A stretch of DNA of 64,000 nt from Halioglobus sp. (GCA_002699145.1 PABK01000026.1:1-64000); one strand, 5' to 3'. Shown: positions 6,182 through 11,710, counted from the stretch's first letter. Numbers and translations: made by a program. Notes: a model not told the origin generated them from the sequence alone.

Positions 6182-6739
6182 ATGGAAAGCGAAGAGAACA
6201 AACAATTTTCTCAAGCGGCTCATCCATTAAATTGGTATGAGGTCGCTAAATTAATGCATGAAAATGCTCAAGCATTGCATGGCATGCCTCAAGGTACGGT
6301 CACTTACAACGATGGCGTCAAATCTATCACCAGACCAACTTCAAATCGGTCTGTTTTTTTACTAGCTGCGTTTGCTCTTGAAAACCTTATCAAAGCTTAC
6401 CTAATTTATGAAAACCCAAATTACATCGAAGGCGGTAAACTGGCTAACCAATTATTAAATGGTCACAGCTTAAGCAAGCTCCAGAAACGGTGTAAGAAAA
6501 TACCTTCACCTAAACGAACGCTTCATGTTTTCGAGACATTGGAGGTTGGTGTTAATTCATGGGCAAGGTACCCTTGCGCTACTTCAATTCAGCGAGAGAC
6601 TGACGAGCGTACAGTAACTCCAGAGTTTTGGAAGTGTTACAACGACGTTTTTGAGCTTTATAGTAAAAAGCTTGAACAACTGTTATCTAAAAAATGGAAA
6701 GGGCCGTACGGTGAGGTTACCTCAGTCCAGTTCAACTAA
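6182..6739 (+). CDS. HEPN-like cassette protein (185 aa)
   Basis: 185 residues, AT-rich compared with its neighbours. The segment SVFLLAAFALENLIKAYLIY with a later GHSLSKLQKRCKK block has the look of HEPN-like all-helical domains, in which a helix with an invariant Glu/Asn-Leu-hydrophobic-Lys core is followed by a G-H-x-L motif. HEPN proteins include RNases, antitoxin partners and defence proteins such as AbiV. The canonical R-x4-6-H catalytic motif is not obvious, so RNase activity is not claimed. The gene is alone in its cassette and starts 11 bases after R'. The base composition suggests an origin different from the neighbours. Confidence 0.6.
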   Translation: MESEENKQFSQAAHPLNWYEVAKLMHENAQALHGMPQGTVTYNDGVKSITRPTSNRSVFLLAAFALENLIKAYLIYENPNYIEGGKLANQLLNGHSLSKLQKRCKKIPSPKRTLHVFETLEVGVNSWARYPCATSIQRETDERTVTPEFWKCYNDVFELYSKKLEQLLSKKWKGPYGEVTSVQFN

Positions 6740-6741
6740 AA

Positions 6742-6832
6742 TGCCTAACAAGGCGCGCAATGCTCGGCCAAGGGAACCTTGGCCTGGACTGTCACTGCTT
6801 CGCAGCGCCAGCCCATTCGCTTGGCGTTAAGG
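6742..6832 (+). other. attC site 15
   Basis: R'' is GCCTAAC (6743-6749) and R' is GCGTTAA (6824-6830). About 90 bases, with an inner palindrome CGGCCAAGG-GAA-CCTTGGCC and a second CTGCTTCGCAG; unique in the array. Confidence 0.87.
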
Positions 6833-7120
6833 CGCGGGGATCAACCAACCAGAATGGGGTAAGCTAAAGGAATGGCTAGTCACCCAAGCAGAACCAGATT
6901 CTTTTCGGCAGCACGGCAAGGCCTCTACTCCGCTTGCTCGTTGCCACTTTACGGGCTTTCGCAAACCTCTGCTCACACCCAAGGCCATTTTTGTTTCGCT
7001 GCGCAGGTGGTGGCCTCCGCATGCGCTCCGGCAACTTTCGTGGCGCGACTTCCGGTTCGCCGCGCATTAACTAGTCAGGGTTGCGGACGGCCTGACGGCC
7101 GCCTCAACCAGAAGCGTTAT
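6831..7120 (+). repeat. Repeated integron cassette, copy 3
   Basis: Third copy of the cassette at 101-390, 6.4 kb downstream of the tandem pair. Its first half is closer to copy 1 (shared ACCAGATTCTTTTCGGCAGCA), but it has its own changes in the middle (GCGCAGGTGGTGG). Separated, diverged copies mean that duplication was not very recent. Confidence 0.8.
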
Positions 7121-7141
7121 GTATCAAAGGGGTGCCAATGA
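6872..7141 (+). CDS. Doubtful ORF of repeated cassette, copy 3
   Basis: An 89-residue frame homologous to those at 142 and 414. It runs through attC 16 and past the R' core into the next cassette, where it overlaps the start of the zinc-ribbon gene. The changes relative to copy 1 alter residues as often as they keep them. Probably not a protein-coding gene. Confidence 0.2.
   Translation: MASHPSRTRFFSAARQGLYSACSLPLYGLSQTSAHTQGHFCFAAQVVASACAPATFVARLPVRRALTSQGCGRPDGRLNQKRYVSKGCQ
7065..7122 (+). other. attC site 16
   Basis: R'' is CATTAAC (7065-7071) and R' is GCGTTAT (7114-7120). Same short subtype as sites 2 and 3. Confidence 0.85.
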
Positions 7142-7425
7142 CGTCCTGTAGCGTATGTAAGACCAAACTGGCGAAGCTTGGCTTTAGAAAGATTGTCGTC
7201 TGCCCAAATTGTGGAGTTGAGCATCAAGCCATCGGCCTAAAGCAAGACATAATGGTCTCCGCCTTGATTCTTATGGTATTGAGCTCTGTATTTCAAATCC
7301 TAACCGTCACTGCGACGAAAAATGAATTCATAGCGTTTGTTGCTCAGCTAGTGGCTCTATGTATAGTCGTAGTCTTCGTGCATCCGAGAATAACAAGCTA
7401 TAAGGCCAGCGGTGGAAGCACATAA
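7138..7425 (+). CDS. Zinc-ribbon membrane protein (95 aa)
   Basis: 95 residues from the ATG at 7138, which has AAAGGGG at 7126-7132 as ribosome binding site; a GTG at 7132 in frame would add two residues. Residues 3-30 hold two CxxC pairs (CSVCK and CPNCG) 18 residues apart, a treble-clef or zinc-ribbon arrangement. Two membrane helices follow (about 37-57 and 65-84) and a short basic tail. Such zinc-ribbon plus two-helix proteins are common and uncharacterised. The stop abuts attC 17. Confidence 0.7.
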   Translation: MTSCSVCKTKLAKLGFRKIVVCPNCGVEHQAIGLKQDIMVSALILMVLSSVFQILTVTATKNEFIAFVAQLVALCIVVVFVHPRITSYKASGGST

Positions 7426-7494
7426 CAAGTCAAGGCAGCAAGGGCGCTTCGCGCCGGGACGCCGTACCGGCGCCCGCAGCTTTAAGCGTTAAAT
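7420..7494 (+). other. attC site 17
   Basis: R'' is ACATAAC (7420-7426) and R' is GCGTTAA (7486-7492). Subtype of 7, 11 and 13, with one base missing in the GCCGTACCGGCGCC centre. Confidence 0.87.
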
Positions 7495-7806
7495 GCCCGT
7501 GATCGCGAAATCGAGCGCAGCAACTATGTCATCTCTGAGATGGCTTAGAGAGCCGATGGGGTTTTTCAGCACTTTTGTGGGGATGGATGCAGCTTGGGGC
7601 ACCAGGAGCAGCAGTTCTTCACCTTCATACTCAATGATTGGAGTAAGTCTCTTGAGCTGCTCCCTCTTGAAGTCAGATTTTCGTCCGAGCGGCACTACGA
7701 TCCGAGTGGCTAAATCGGAGATGATATCGTTTTGAATATCCACAATGAAGGGGTAGGCCTTGCGAGTAGTCTTGCTAGGGTTCGTATACACGTCGAACTG
7801 TCGCAT
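7489..7806 (-). CDS. ccdB: CcdB-family toxin (DNA gyrase poison)
   Basis: 105 residues from the ATG at 7806, beginning MRQFDVYTNPSKTTRKAYPF as CcdB does (F-plasmid CcdB is 101 residues). Conserved blocks include YPFIVDIQ, TRIVVPL and HLRDDIVAALDF. CcdB traps the gyrase-DNA complex. The F-plasmid protein needs its last three residues Trp-Gly-Ile; here the end is Thr-Gly-Ile, so the Gly-Ile is kept but the Trp is not. The start overlaps the ccdA stop by one base (TGATG). The TAA stop (7489-7491) lies within the R' core of attC 17, and the last Ile codon also overlaps the site. A ten-residue upstream extension of the frame is out of the family pattern and is rejected. Confidence 0.93.
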   Translation of the reverse strand: MRQFDVYTNPSKTTRKAYPFIVDIQNDIISDLATRIVVPLGRKSDFKREQLKRLTPIIEYEGEELLLLVPQAASIPTKVLKNPIGSLSHLRDDIVAALDFAITGI

Positions 7807-8051
7807 CAAAATTCCTGGTACTCCGTGCCAAAGCAACCGTTCTCTTCCACAAAGTCGTTATACGCTTTGATGGCCTTGCGGTTATCTTTGCGCCAATTTT
7901 CAGCGCTTGCTTGGGCAAGTTTGGCTTGTAGTGCCTGCTCCAGTGTGGCCGAGAGGTTTATGTCCAGAGCCCGTGATTTACTCAAAAGATCACTGTTTAC
8001 GCTTAGGTTTGTGGGCTTTTTAGGCGCATCTGCATCAAACAAAGTGTCCAT
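7806..8051 (-). CDS. ccdA: CcdA-family antitoxin
   Basis: 81 residues from the ATG at 8051 (AGAGGAT as ribosome binding site 9 bases upstream). The N-terminal part (TNLSVNSDLLSKSRALDINLS) forms the ribbon-helix-helix DNA-binding domain; the C-terminal WRKDNRKAIKAYNDFVEENG is the typical CcdB-wrapping segment. With ccdB it forms a chromosomal addiction module, reverse to the array and separately transcribed. A longer frame to 8120 would run through the operator and is not favoured. Confidence 0.92.
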   Translation of the reverse strand: MDTLFDADAPKKPTNLSVNSDLLSKSRALDINLSATLEQALQAKLAQASAENWRKDNRKAIKAYNDFVEENGCFGTEYQEF

Positions 8052-8084
8052 GAAAATATCCTCTGGCGGAGTCAGCTCACATTG

Positions 8085-8102
8085 TGCGCATGGCAATGCG
8101 CA
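8085..8102 (-). promoter_or_regulatory. Putative ccdAB operator
   Basis: A perfect inverted repeat TGCGCAT-GGCA-ATGCGCA at 8085-8102, 34 bases upstream of the ccdA start and inside the cassette. CcdA-CcdB complexes bind palindromic sites of this kind to repress the operon. Confidence 0.55.
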
Positions 8103-8111
8103 TTGTAAAGC

Positions 8112-8186
8112 ATTTAACAAGTCAGGGCTGCGAGGCGCCTTCGGCGCAGGACGCGCTGACGCGCGCCCCAGCCTGAGGCGTTATAT
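8112..8186 (+). other. attC site 18
   Basis: R'' is ATTTAAC (8112-8118) and R' is GCGTTAT (8178-8184). The centre is GGCGCCTTCGGCGC with GGACGCGCTGACGCGCGCC. Confidence 0.85.
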
Positions 8187-8201
8187 GGCCATAGATCCCA
8201 C

Positions 8202-8564
8202 ATGACCCTGATAACGAGCTCCACTTGCTTCATCGTTCTGGGCCTTCTTATAGGCTCCCAGTTTTTCCGGTACGTATCAGTAGAGGCAGAGGCTAAGCCA
8301 GGGATATCTAGAAGGGCGCCAGCTTCCTATTGGCTTAGCTACGTCCTTACGTTAGTAGCAATGTTCATTGTTGTTATACTTGGCTCAGAATATGGCCTAT
8401 TCGAACGGTCCAGCTACGGTATAGCTGGGAATATACTTCCTATATTCGCAGCGGTGCCTTCTATGTTTTTTGGCTATCGTCTAACCAAATGGAGGTGCCG
8501 TGACAAAGCCCGAGTCGCAAAGCGACTCGGGAGTATCTCGGAGACTCAGAATGAGCAAAGCTAA
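8202..8564 (+). CDS. Small membrane protein (120 aa)
   Basis: 120 residues with three membrane segments (about 6-24, 44-65, 74-92) and a basic, cytoplasmic C-terminal tail (WRCRDKARVAKRLGS). The tail codons run through the hairpin at 8509-8531 and overlap the start of the following antitoxin gene. No motif or family recognised. Because the antitoxin family usually follows a toxin gene, this gene occupies the toxin position, but it looks nothing like the known BrnT-type partners. Confidence 0.58.
   Translation: MTLITSSTCFIVLGLLIGSQFFRYVSVEAEAKPGISRRAPASYWLSYVLTLVAMFIVVILGSEYGLFERSSYGIAGNILPIFAAVPSMFFGYRLTKWRCRDKARVAKRLGSISETQNEQS
8509..8531 (+). other. Perfect 10-bp RNA hairpin before the orphan antitoxin
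   Basis: CCCGAGTCGC-AAA-GCGACTCGGG forms a perfect 10-base-pair stem with a 3-base loop, 19 bases upstream of the antitoxin ATG at 8551. It sits between two possible translation starts (GTG 8500 and ATG 8551). It has no following U-run, so it is not a classical terminator. Confidence 0.6.
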
Positions 8565-8871
8565 ATTGAACACCGAAGAGCGCGAAATTCTCAAAGACTT
8601 TGAGAAAGGTGACTTTAAATCTCGGCTGTCGCCTAAACGAATAGAGGAATTGAAGTCTGCCGCGGAAGAGACCTTCAAGAAAGATCGCAGAATCAACATC
8701 CGCATTTCAAGTAGAGATCTGGAGGGCCTTCAACGTCGCGCACTTGAGGAAGGTGTACCCTATCAGACGTTAGTTTCAAGCATACTCCATAAATATGTAT
8801 CAGGAAGCTTGCAGGATATCGCAGCTAACAAGTCGAGGAAGAAGGACGCGCCAGGGCGGGCCTCTTCTTGA
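8551..8871 (+). CDS. Ribbon-helix-helix (CopG/BrnA-like) antitoxin, orphan
   Basis: 106 residues from the ATG at 8551 (CGGAGA upstream). A GTG at 8500 with GGAGG four bases before it would add 17 residues. The acidic N-terminal helix (LNTEEREILKDFEKGDF) and the block RINIRISSRDLEGLQRRALE followed by VPYQTLVSSILHKYVSG are highly typical of the CopG/BrnA-like antitoxin family. No cognate toxin is next to it. The last 15 residues (from Ala-Asn-Lys on) and the stop are encoded by the attC-like sequence at 8822-8881, so the true family C-terminus may have been replaced. Confidence 0.82.
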   Translation: MSKAKLNTEEREILKDFEKGDFKSRLSPKRIEELKSAAEETFKKDRRINIRISSRDLEGLQRRALEEGVPYQTLVSSILHKYVSGSLQDIAANKSRKKDAPGRASS

Positions 8872-8881
8872 AGCTTTAAGG
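8822..8881 (+). other. attC site 19 with mutated R' core
   Basis: R'' AGCTAAC (8822-8828) and arms AAGTCGAGGAAGAAGG / CCTCTTCTTGAAGC are intact, but the R' core reads GCTTTAA instead of GCGTTAA, replacing the conserved GTT by TTT. The integrase cleavage triplet is thus damaged. The bases that follow (GGCGCGGGGAT) match the start of the repeated cassette. Confidence 0.7.
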
Positions 8882-8998
8882 CGCGGGGATAAGACTTCAA
8901 CATTGGGTTGAGCTATGGATACAGCGATCTAGCCAGGCATTATCTATATCGGTCACCGCTCGCGAAATCTGAGTTTATTGAGGTTATTGATCAATAGT
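8882..8998 (+). other. Non-coding remnant at the end of the array
   Basis: About 117 bases with no credible reading frame (the one ATG frame ends after four codons). It begins with the same GCGCGGGGAT as the repeated cassettes, so it may be a decayed cassette. Confidence 0.5.
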
Positions 8999-9052
8999 AT
9001 GTAACAAAGGCTGGCAGCAGGGCGCGTGCCTCGCGCGCTCTTGTTGAGTGTG
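8999..9052 (+). other. Possible degenerate terminal attC
   Basis: A TGTAACAA (R''-like) is followed by GGCTGGCAGCAGGGCGCGTGCCTCGCGCGC and then GTTGAGT (9043-9049), which fits GTTRRRY. The arms pair poorly. It could be the last attC of the array or its scar; beyond it the sequence has the composition of the core genome. Confidence 0.3.
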
Positions 9053-9114
9053 GTCTATCAGGAAGGAGACAAGTAATAGAAAACCTGGCCTGGATTGTCG
9101 TAGGCGGCTTCCTC

Positions 9115-9813
9115 ATGAGCGCCATTGCGCTGGTCGGCAGTGTCACCGTTGTGCTAAAACCGGCTACCCTGGATCGTCTGCTGCTTCCCTTTGTTTCCCT
9201 TGCAGCGGGCACCTTAATTGGCGGCGCCTTGTTTCACATGATTCCGCAGGGTTCTGTTGCCCTCGACCCGCTGGCAGCGAGCGTGTGGCTCGCCGCTGGT
9301 TTTGTTACCTTTCTGGGTTTAGAACTGTTTCTTCATTGGCACCACTCACACAATTCCAAAAATACGGGGCGCCAACCGGTCACTTATCTGATACTCGTCG
9401 GCGATGCAGTTCACAATTTTCTCGGCGGGCTGGGGATTGCCAGTACCTTCCTGATCAATCCGGCTGCTGGCATTACCGCCTGGGTGGCGGCGGCAGCACA
9501 CGAGGTTCCCCAGGAGTTGGGTGACTTTGGTATCCTGGTGCGCGGTGGATTTCCTCGACGAAGTGCCCTGCTGTGGAATTTCCTCTCGGCACTGACCTTT
9601 CCTGTTGGAGCGCTCTTCGCTTATTTTGCTGCCCAACAGTTTGAAGTGTCCGGCCTGGTGCTTTTTGGCGCAGGCAACTTCATTTACATCGCCGCTTCCG
9701 ATCTGGTGCCGGAGATCAAAGCGAATAAAAGCTTGCGCGCCGCAGCCACGCACTTTGGTTTCTTTTCAGTGGGAATAGCGCTGACACTACTCCTGGCAAT
9801 CTGGAATACATAG
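9115..9813 (+). CDS. ZIP-family divalent metal transporter
   Basis: 232 residues from ATG 9115. Eight membrane segments are expected; the family hallmarks are in helices 4 and 5: GDAVHNFLGGLGIAS (His-Asn-x3-Gly) and AAHEVPQELGDFG (His-Glu-x3-Glu), which bind the transported zinc, iron or manganese. A His-rich loop (HWHHSHN, residues 74-80) is typical. The reading frame extends upstream into a good first helix (ENLAWIVVGGFLMSA), and a perfect ribosome binding site (AAGGAGA, 9063-9069) points to codon 9076, which is ATA, not ATG. The real protein may therefore start there (245 residues) with a non-standard start codon. It is the first core-like gene after the integron. Confidence 0.88.
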   Translation: MSAIALVGSVTVVLKPATLDRLLLPFVSLAAGTLIGGALFHMIPQGSVALDPLAASVWLAAGFVTFLGLELFLHWHHSHNSKNTGRQPVTYLILVGDAVHNFLGGLGIASTFLINPAAGITAWVAAAAHEVPQELGDFGILVRGGFPRRSALLWNFLSALTFPVGALFAYFAAQQFEVSGLVLFGAGNFIYIAASDLVPEIKANKSLRAAATHFGFFSVGIALTLLLAIWNT

Positions 9814-10015
9814 ACGAGAGAGCTAACACATCAAGGCACACGGACGCGGCAAAGCTGCGTTGCTATCCGATACGATATACACCGGCGAAATATCCGCCAT
9901 CCGGGTTGCCAGAGAACGCAGAGCGCAACACGGCAAGCCGACCTCCCTGGCCCAGATGACCGCCAGGTCGACAACGCTCTTCGCGCACTCCAGCGGCAAC
10001 CCCTCACTTGCCTGG
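9814..10015 (+). other. Intergenic region with no recognised gene
   Basis: Two hundred bases between the convergent ZIP and azoreductase genes. A short hairpin CGCGGC-AAA-GCTGCG lies at 9845-9859. A frame at 9860-10114 overlaps the azoreductase on the other strand and matches nothing I know. Confidence 0.4.
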
Positions 10016-10720
10016 TCACACAGGGAGAACTGCGCACTGTGGCGCTTGCGCCGGGACCGTAACACTGAGTTCTGTAGCGATACATTCGGCCCGCTCATTC
10101 GCATTGGCGACTGATAAGCGGTGCCTCTCGTCACCAAACTCCTGGTACTCAGAAGCAATCTCATACATGGTGTCCACCCCCAGGTATTTACTCAGTGTCC
10201 GCAGGTGCGGAGCCAGGTGGCCGGAATGTTCCCGTATTCCTCCTTTTTCAAAACCGAACTCTCCGCTGGAAGTGACCAGGATCAAGGTCTTGCCTGAGAG
10301 CAGGGGCTGCAACGGAAAGTCCCCTCGTGAGAGATCGAAATCGAAGGTTTTGTTTATACGAACGATCTGGTCGAACCACGCCTTGAGTTGTGCCGGCATG
10401 CCGTAGTTATACATCGGTGAGGAAATTACAATCACATCGGCTGCCGACACTTCAGCAATCAGCTCATCCGACAAGGCCAGCCTTTCTTTCTGTGCCGGGG
10501 TCCTGTTTTCCTCGGGGGTAAACACCGCGCCAATCCAGTCCTGTGTGATGAAATCAGGCGGATTCACGCCTACGTCACGGTAGATATACTCATCTTCAGG
10601 CCGCTTCTTTCTCCAGGTGTCTATAAAGCGGCGGGCGACGCGTTTCGATATGGAATCATGGTCCGGGTTCGGGTTGCTGGCCGCCCTGACACTGGAATCT
10701 ACGTGTAATAATGTGCTCAT
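10016..10720 (-). CDS. azoR: FMN-dependent NADH-azoreductase
   Basis: 234 residues from the ATG at 10720 (GGGAA upstream); a second ATG two codons earlier is less well spaced. The N-terminus STLLHVDSSVR and the FMN-binding SSPMYNYGMPAQLKAWFDQI are diagnostic for the flavodoxin-like AzoR quinone/azo reductases. VTSSGEFGF precedes the second cofactor loop. These enzymes reduce quinones and azo compounds with NADH and protect against thiol and quinone stress. The C-terminus (about 25 residues ending QAPQCAVLPV) is longer than in E. coli AzoR. Divergent from a LysR-type regulator, its likely controller. Confidence 0.92.
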   Translation of the reverse strand: MSTLLHVDSSVRAASNPNPDHDSISKRVARRFIDTWRKKRPEDEYIYRDVGVNPPDFITQDWIGAVFTPEENRTPAQKERLALSDELIAEVSAADVIVISSPMYNYGMPAQLKAWFDQIVRINKTFDFDLSRGDFPLQPLLSGKTLILVTSSGEFGFEKGGIREHSGHLAPHLRTLSKYLGVDTMYEIASEYQEFGDERHRLSVANANERAECIATELSVTVPAQAPQCAVLPV

Positions 10721-10799
10721 TTTCATTTCCCTGGTCGGTTGATAACAGGGGCTATTGTGTGAGCCTGTAGAGGCGAGAACAAACGAGAAATCGGCACTT

Positions 10800-10822
10800 A
10801 TAGATGAGTTTGAATCATCTAT
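10800..10822. promoter_or_regulatory. Palindromic operator between azoR and the LysR regulator
   Basis: ATAGATGA (10800-10807) and TCATCTAT (10815-10822) form a perfect 8-base inverted repeat with a 7-base spacer. It is the only strong palindrome in the 138-base divergent intergenic region and fits a LysR-type T-N11-A binding box. Confidence 0.65.
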
Positions 10823-10858
10823 ACTGTCACTAGAGAGTTCCGGGTCTGGAGATTGGGA

Positions 10859-11710
10859 ATGCAGGTATCGTTACAGGCATTGAAAGCCTTCGAGTCGGCA
10901 GCGCGTCTGGGCAGTTTCAAGCTCGCCGCGGAAGAGCTTTCGCTGACGCCAACAGCCATCTCACACCACATCAATAACCTGGAAAGTCGGTTGAATGTGA
11001 ACCTGTTTCATCGACGGGGACGACGGGTATCGCTTACCGCAACAGGCACACGGCTGGCCACGGCAGCCTCGGACGGGTTTCGCAAAATTGACAGCGCGCT
11101 GGACGAGGTGGTGAAAGCTGGCAGTGCCGTCAGGGTGACGACAACATCATCACTGGCAGCGATGGTGCTGATACCTTCCCAGCATGAGTTTGAACAAGCC
11201 AACCCCGATATCTCCATTGAAATAGCGACCGGCGAGTCGGTCGATAGCCAATCCCATATTATTCCGGTTCGGTTTGGTGATGTCTCAGCCGTCGAGGCGT
11301 CGGATGTCATCCGGCGTGAGACATTCAATGTCTTTGGTGCCTATGGCATGACGCCCACTTCCTGGTCGAAAAAACCCATTACCCTGTATACAACAGAGTG
11401 GAAAAACCGCTCGTTGCCGGAGCCCCCACTGGCCGCCTGGCTGGAAACAAATAGACTGGAAGGTTCCAGCATCGAGCTGAAGAAGTATGACCAGGAGCTC
11501 TTCGGGATCCAACAGGCCATGGCGGAAAATGGGCTGGTGTTCTGTTCTACAACGCTTACGGGAAGGCTGTTAAAATCCAGGCTTCTACGGCAGTTTGAAA
11601 CACGGCCGGTCGAATCAGGCCTTTGTTATTACGTTCCGAACAAGGACAGTTTCGAAACCAGGAGTGCGGCCCGGTTTCTGGACTGGATCGAGCAGATCCT
11701 GAACCGGTAG
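10859..11710 (+). CDS. LysR-family transcriptional regulator (GcvA-like)
   Basis: 283 residues from the ATG at 10859 (GGAG 10 bases upstream); a TTG two codons earlier is possible. The N-terminal winged helix-turn-helix MQVSLQALKAFESAARLGSF ... LSLTPTAISHHINNLE with NLFHRRGRRVSLTATG is that of the GcvA-like LysR subgroup. The co-inducer domain covers residues 90-283. It is transcribed divergently from azoR with a shared palindrome, so it probably controls azoR and itself, perhaps responding to electrophiles or quinones. Confidence 0.9.
   Translation: MQVSLQALKAFESAARLGSFKLAAEELSLTPTAISHHINNLESRLNVNLFHRRGRRVSLTATGTRLATAASDGFRKIDSALDEVVKAGSAVRVTTTSSLAAMVLIPSQHEFEQANPDISIEIATGESVDSQSHIIPVRFGDVSAVEASDVIRRETFNVFGAYGMTPTSWSKKPITLYTTEWKNRSLPEPPLAAWLETNRLEGSSIELKKYDQELFGIQQAMAENGLVFCSTTLTGRLLKSRLLRQFETRPVESGLCYYVPNKDSFETRSAARFLDWIEQILNR

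Larger units (their letters stand above)
1..9052 (+). mobile_element. Distal part of a chromosomal (sedentary) integron cassette array
   Basis: The stretch is a head-to-tail series of short gene units, each ended by an imperfect palindrome of 55-95 bases that begins with a TAAC/ATAAC-type R'' core and ends with GCGTTA (R' core). This is the layout of attC sites in integrons. About 18 whole cassettes are visible, plus the tail of one at the left edge. Most genes read left to right; two toxin-antitoxin cassettes read right to left. No integrase gene is present; since attC sites run R'' to R' on the plus strand, attI and intI should lie left of base 1. Base composition is clearly less GC-rich than the core genome from about 9.1 kb on. 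Cassettes are silent or weakly expressed in most sedentary arrays unless they carry their own promoters. Confidence 0.93.

Noticed and set aside
9829-9862. AGCTAACACATCAAGGCACACGG, resembling an attC R'' half downstream of the ZIP gene
   Set aside because: No matching R' core and no long palindrome; at most an old relic.
9860-10114. Plus-strand frame downstream of the ZIP gene
   Set aside because: Overlaps azoR on the other strand and has no start signal or recognisable family.
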